Below, in pieces: positions 12,831 to 13,631 of a stretch of 13,631 bases of DNA. Position 1 is the stretch's first letter; each line of letters begins with the position of its first letter. A program made the translations under genes and the position numbers. Below the pieces are notes generated by a model. The model had not been told where the DNA came from. It did no database searches and saw nothing but the letters and a program-made list of their open reading frames with translations. The stretch comes from Candidatus Moraniibacteriota bacterium (lineage in GTDB: Bacteria > Patescibacteriota > Minisyncoccia > Moranbacterales > GCA-2747515): assembly GCA_029933995.1 (NCBI GenBank), contig JAOZNB010000027.1:1-13631 (forward strand). Reading direction: 5' to 3'.

Positions 12831-13631
12831 ATGGATTTTGAGCAACAATTTAAACGATTTGATGATATTTTAAGGAGTGAATCTGGTTGTAGTACGGCAC
12901 TTGATTATATTGAACAAACTTCTTGGATTTTATTTTTGAAATATCTTGATGATTTAGAAGCTAATAGAAAAATAAATGCAGAATTAACGGATAAAAAATA
13001 TAAACAAATTTTAGATGAAAAGTATCGTTTTTCTGTATGGGCAACTCCAAAAAATAAAAAAGGTGAAATTGATTATAATAAAAGGAGAGTTAATGAAGAT
13101 TTAATAGACTTTGTAAATGATGAGCTCTTCAGATATTTGAAAGAATTTAAAAAGGTTGATGCTGATGTAAATACTATTGAATATAAAATTGGTGAGGTTT
13201 TTTCACAATTAAAAAATAAAATTGAAAGTGGAAAGAATTTAGCTGATATATTAGATACGATTGATAAGATGAAATTCACTACTTCGGAGGCAAAACATGA
13301 AATGTCTGCACTGTATGAGAATAGAATTGCGATGATGGGAAATGCTGGTGCAAATGGTGGTGAATATTATACACCACGACCACTTATCAAGACTATTGTT
13401 AAAGTCGTTGATCCCAAAATCGGTGAAACTGTCTATGATGGAGCTGTGGGTTCTGCTGGATTTCTCGTGGAGGCATTTGAACATATGCAAGAAGGCAGGG
13501 AACTCACTCCGAAAGAAATGCATATTTTGCAAGATAAGACTTTCTATGGAAAAGAATTAAAATCACTTGCCTATATTATCGGTATTATGAACATGGTGCT
13601 ACATGGTATTGAAGCGCCAAATATTCAACAG
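12831..13631 (+). CDS. hsdM: Type I restriction-modification DNA methyltransferase subunit (HsdM), 3' end beyond window
   Basis: The first 267 codons are open to the right edge. The N-terminal helical HsdM domain (FKRFDDILRSESGCSTALDY, then WILFLKYLDDLE) precedes the catalytic N6-adenine methyltransferase domain. The domain entry GGEYYTPRPLI is at 176-186. The SAM motif I, YDGAVGSAGFLVEA, is at 202-215. FYGKELKSLAYIIGIMNMVLHGI is at 238-260. The catalytic NPPF motif should lie just beyond the edge. With HsdS and HsdR partners the family methylates adenine in a bipartite site. Those genes are expected downstream but are not visible. The ATG at 12831 has no RBS. A weak promoter could be TTGGCG (12784-12789) with TAATAT (12806-12811). 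Confidence 0.93.
   Translation, partial: MDFEQQFKRFDDILRSESGCSTALDYIEQTSWILFLKYLDDLEANRKINAELTDKKYKQILDEKYRFSVWATPKNKKGEIDYNKRRVNEDLIDFVNDELFRYLKEFKKVDADVNTIEYKIGEVFSQLKNKIESGKNLADILDTIDKMKFTTSEAKHEMSALYENRIAMMGNAGANGGEYYTPRPLIKTIVKVVDPKIGETVYDGAVGSAGFLVEAFEHMQEGRELTPKEMHILQDKTFYGKELKSLAYIIGIMNMVLHGIEAPNIQQ

Noticed and set aside
1..13631. CRISPR array, tRNA or rRNA genes
   Set aside because: No regularly spaced direct repeats, tRNA cloverleaf motifs or rRNA-like stretches were seen on either strand. This was by reading only; a covariance-model scan would settle it.

Overview
The window is an AT-rich bacterial segment using the standard code, since UGA acts as a stop. Every supported gene is on the + strand. 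Genes with strong Shine-Dalgarno sites (188, 868, 1241, 11771) sit beside genes with none (metK, recQ, the lipase-like gene, hsdM). Several intergenic gaps are packed with REP/MITE-like palindromic repeats. This gene mix (PIMT, SAM-riboswitch metK, RecQ with a C-terminal helix-turn-helix, an LCAT-like anchored hydrolase, small Cys-rich lipoproteins, type I R-M) would fit a Patescibacteria/CPR-like or other poorly characterised monoderm-type genome. That placement is inference; no marker gene in the window fixes it.

Layout. 1-1590: three small unrecognised genes (a basic 211-aa protein, a zinc-ribbon protein and a one-TM protein), closed by a strong intrinsic terminator at 1491-1534. 1594-3549: a SAM-related pair, pcm (protein-L-isoaspartate methyltransferase) and metK (SAM synthetase). 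metK is preceded by a good promoter and an S-box (SAM-I) riboswitch with its own terminator. 3550-4000 holds no gene but two palindromic repeat elements. 4001-6112: recQ, with complete helicase, RQC, HRDC and C-terminal HTH regions. 6113-6615 holds a terminator and several repeats, including an inverted copy of a 112-bp element that also lies just upstream of recQ.

6616-10599: a 1016-aa secreted, membrane-anchored LCAT-like alpha/beta hydrolase with a beta-helix-like N-terminal half. It is followed by two tandem paralogous four-TM proteins. The duplication that made the second membrane protein also copied the last 24 codons of the hydrolase. A REP-type sequence lies in frame inside the hydrolase just before its anchor. 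At 10631-10756 is a diverged remnant of the recQ 3' end, so recQ-tail sequence brackets the hydrolase/membrane-protein block.

10833-12199: a one-TM protein with two extracytoplasmic repeat domains, then a Cys-rich lipoprotein. 12350-12715: a DUF5317-like membrane ORF lacking a proper start. 12831 to the right edge: the 5' part of hsdM (type I DNA methyltransferase subunit), probably the beginning of a restriction-modification locus.

Functionally, metK makes the SAM that PIMT and HsdM consume, and the riboswitch lets SAM repress metK. The block 6616-12715 is mostly cell-envelope: hydrolase, small membrane proteins, repeat-domain protein and lipoprotein. The most unusual part is the recombined region 9540-10760.
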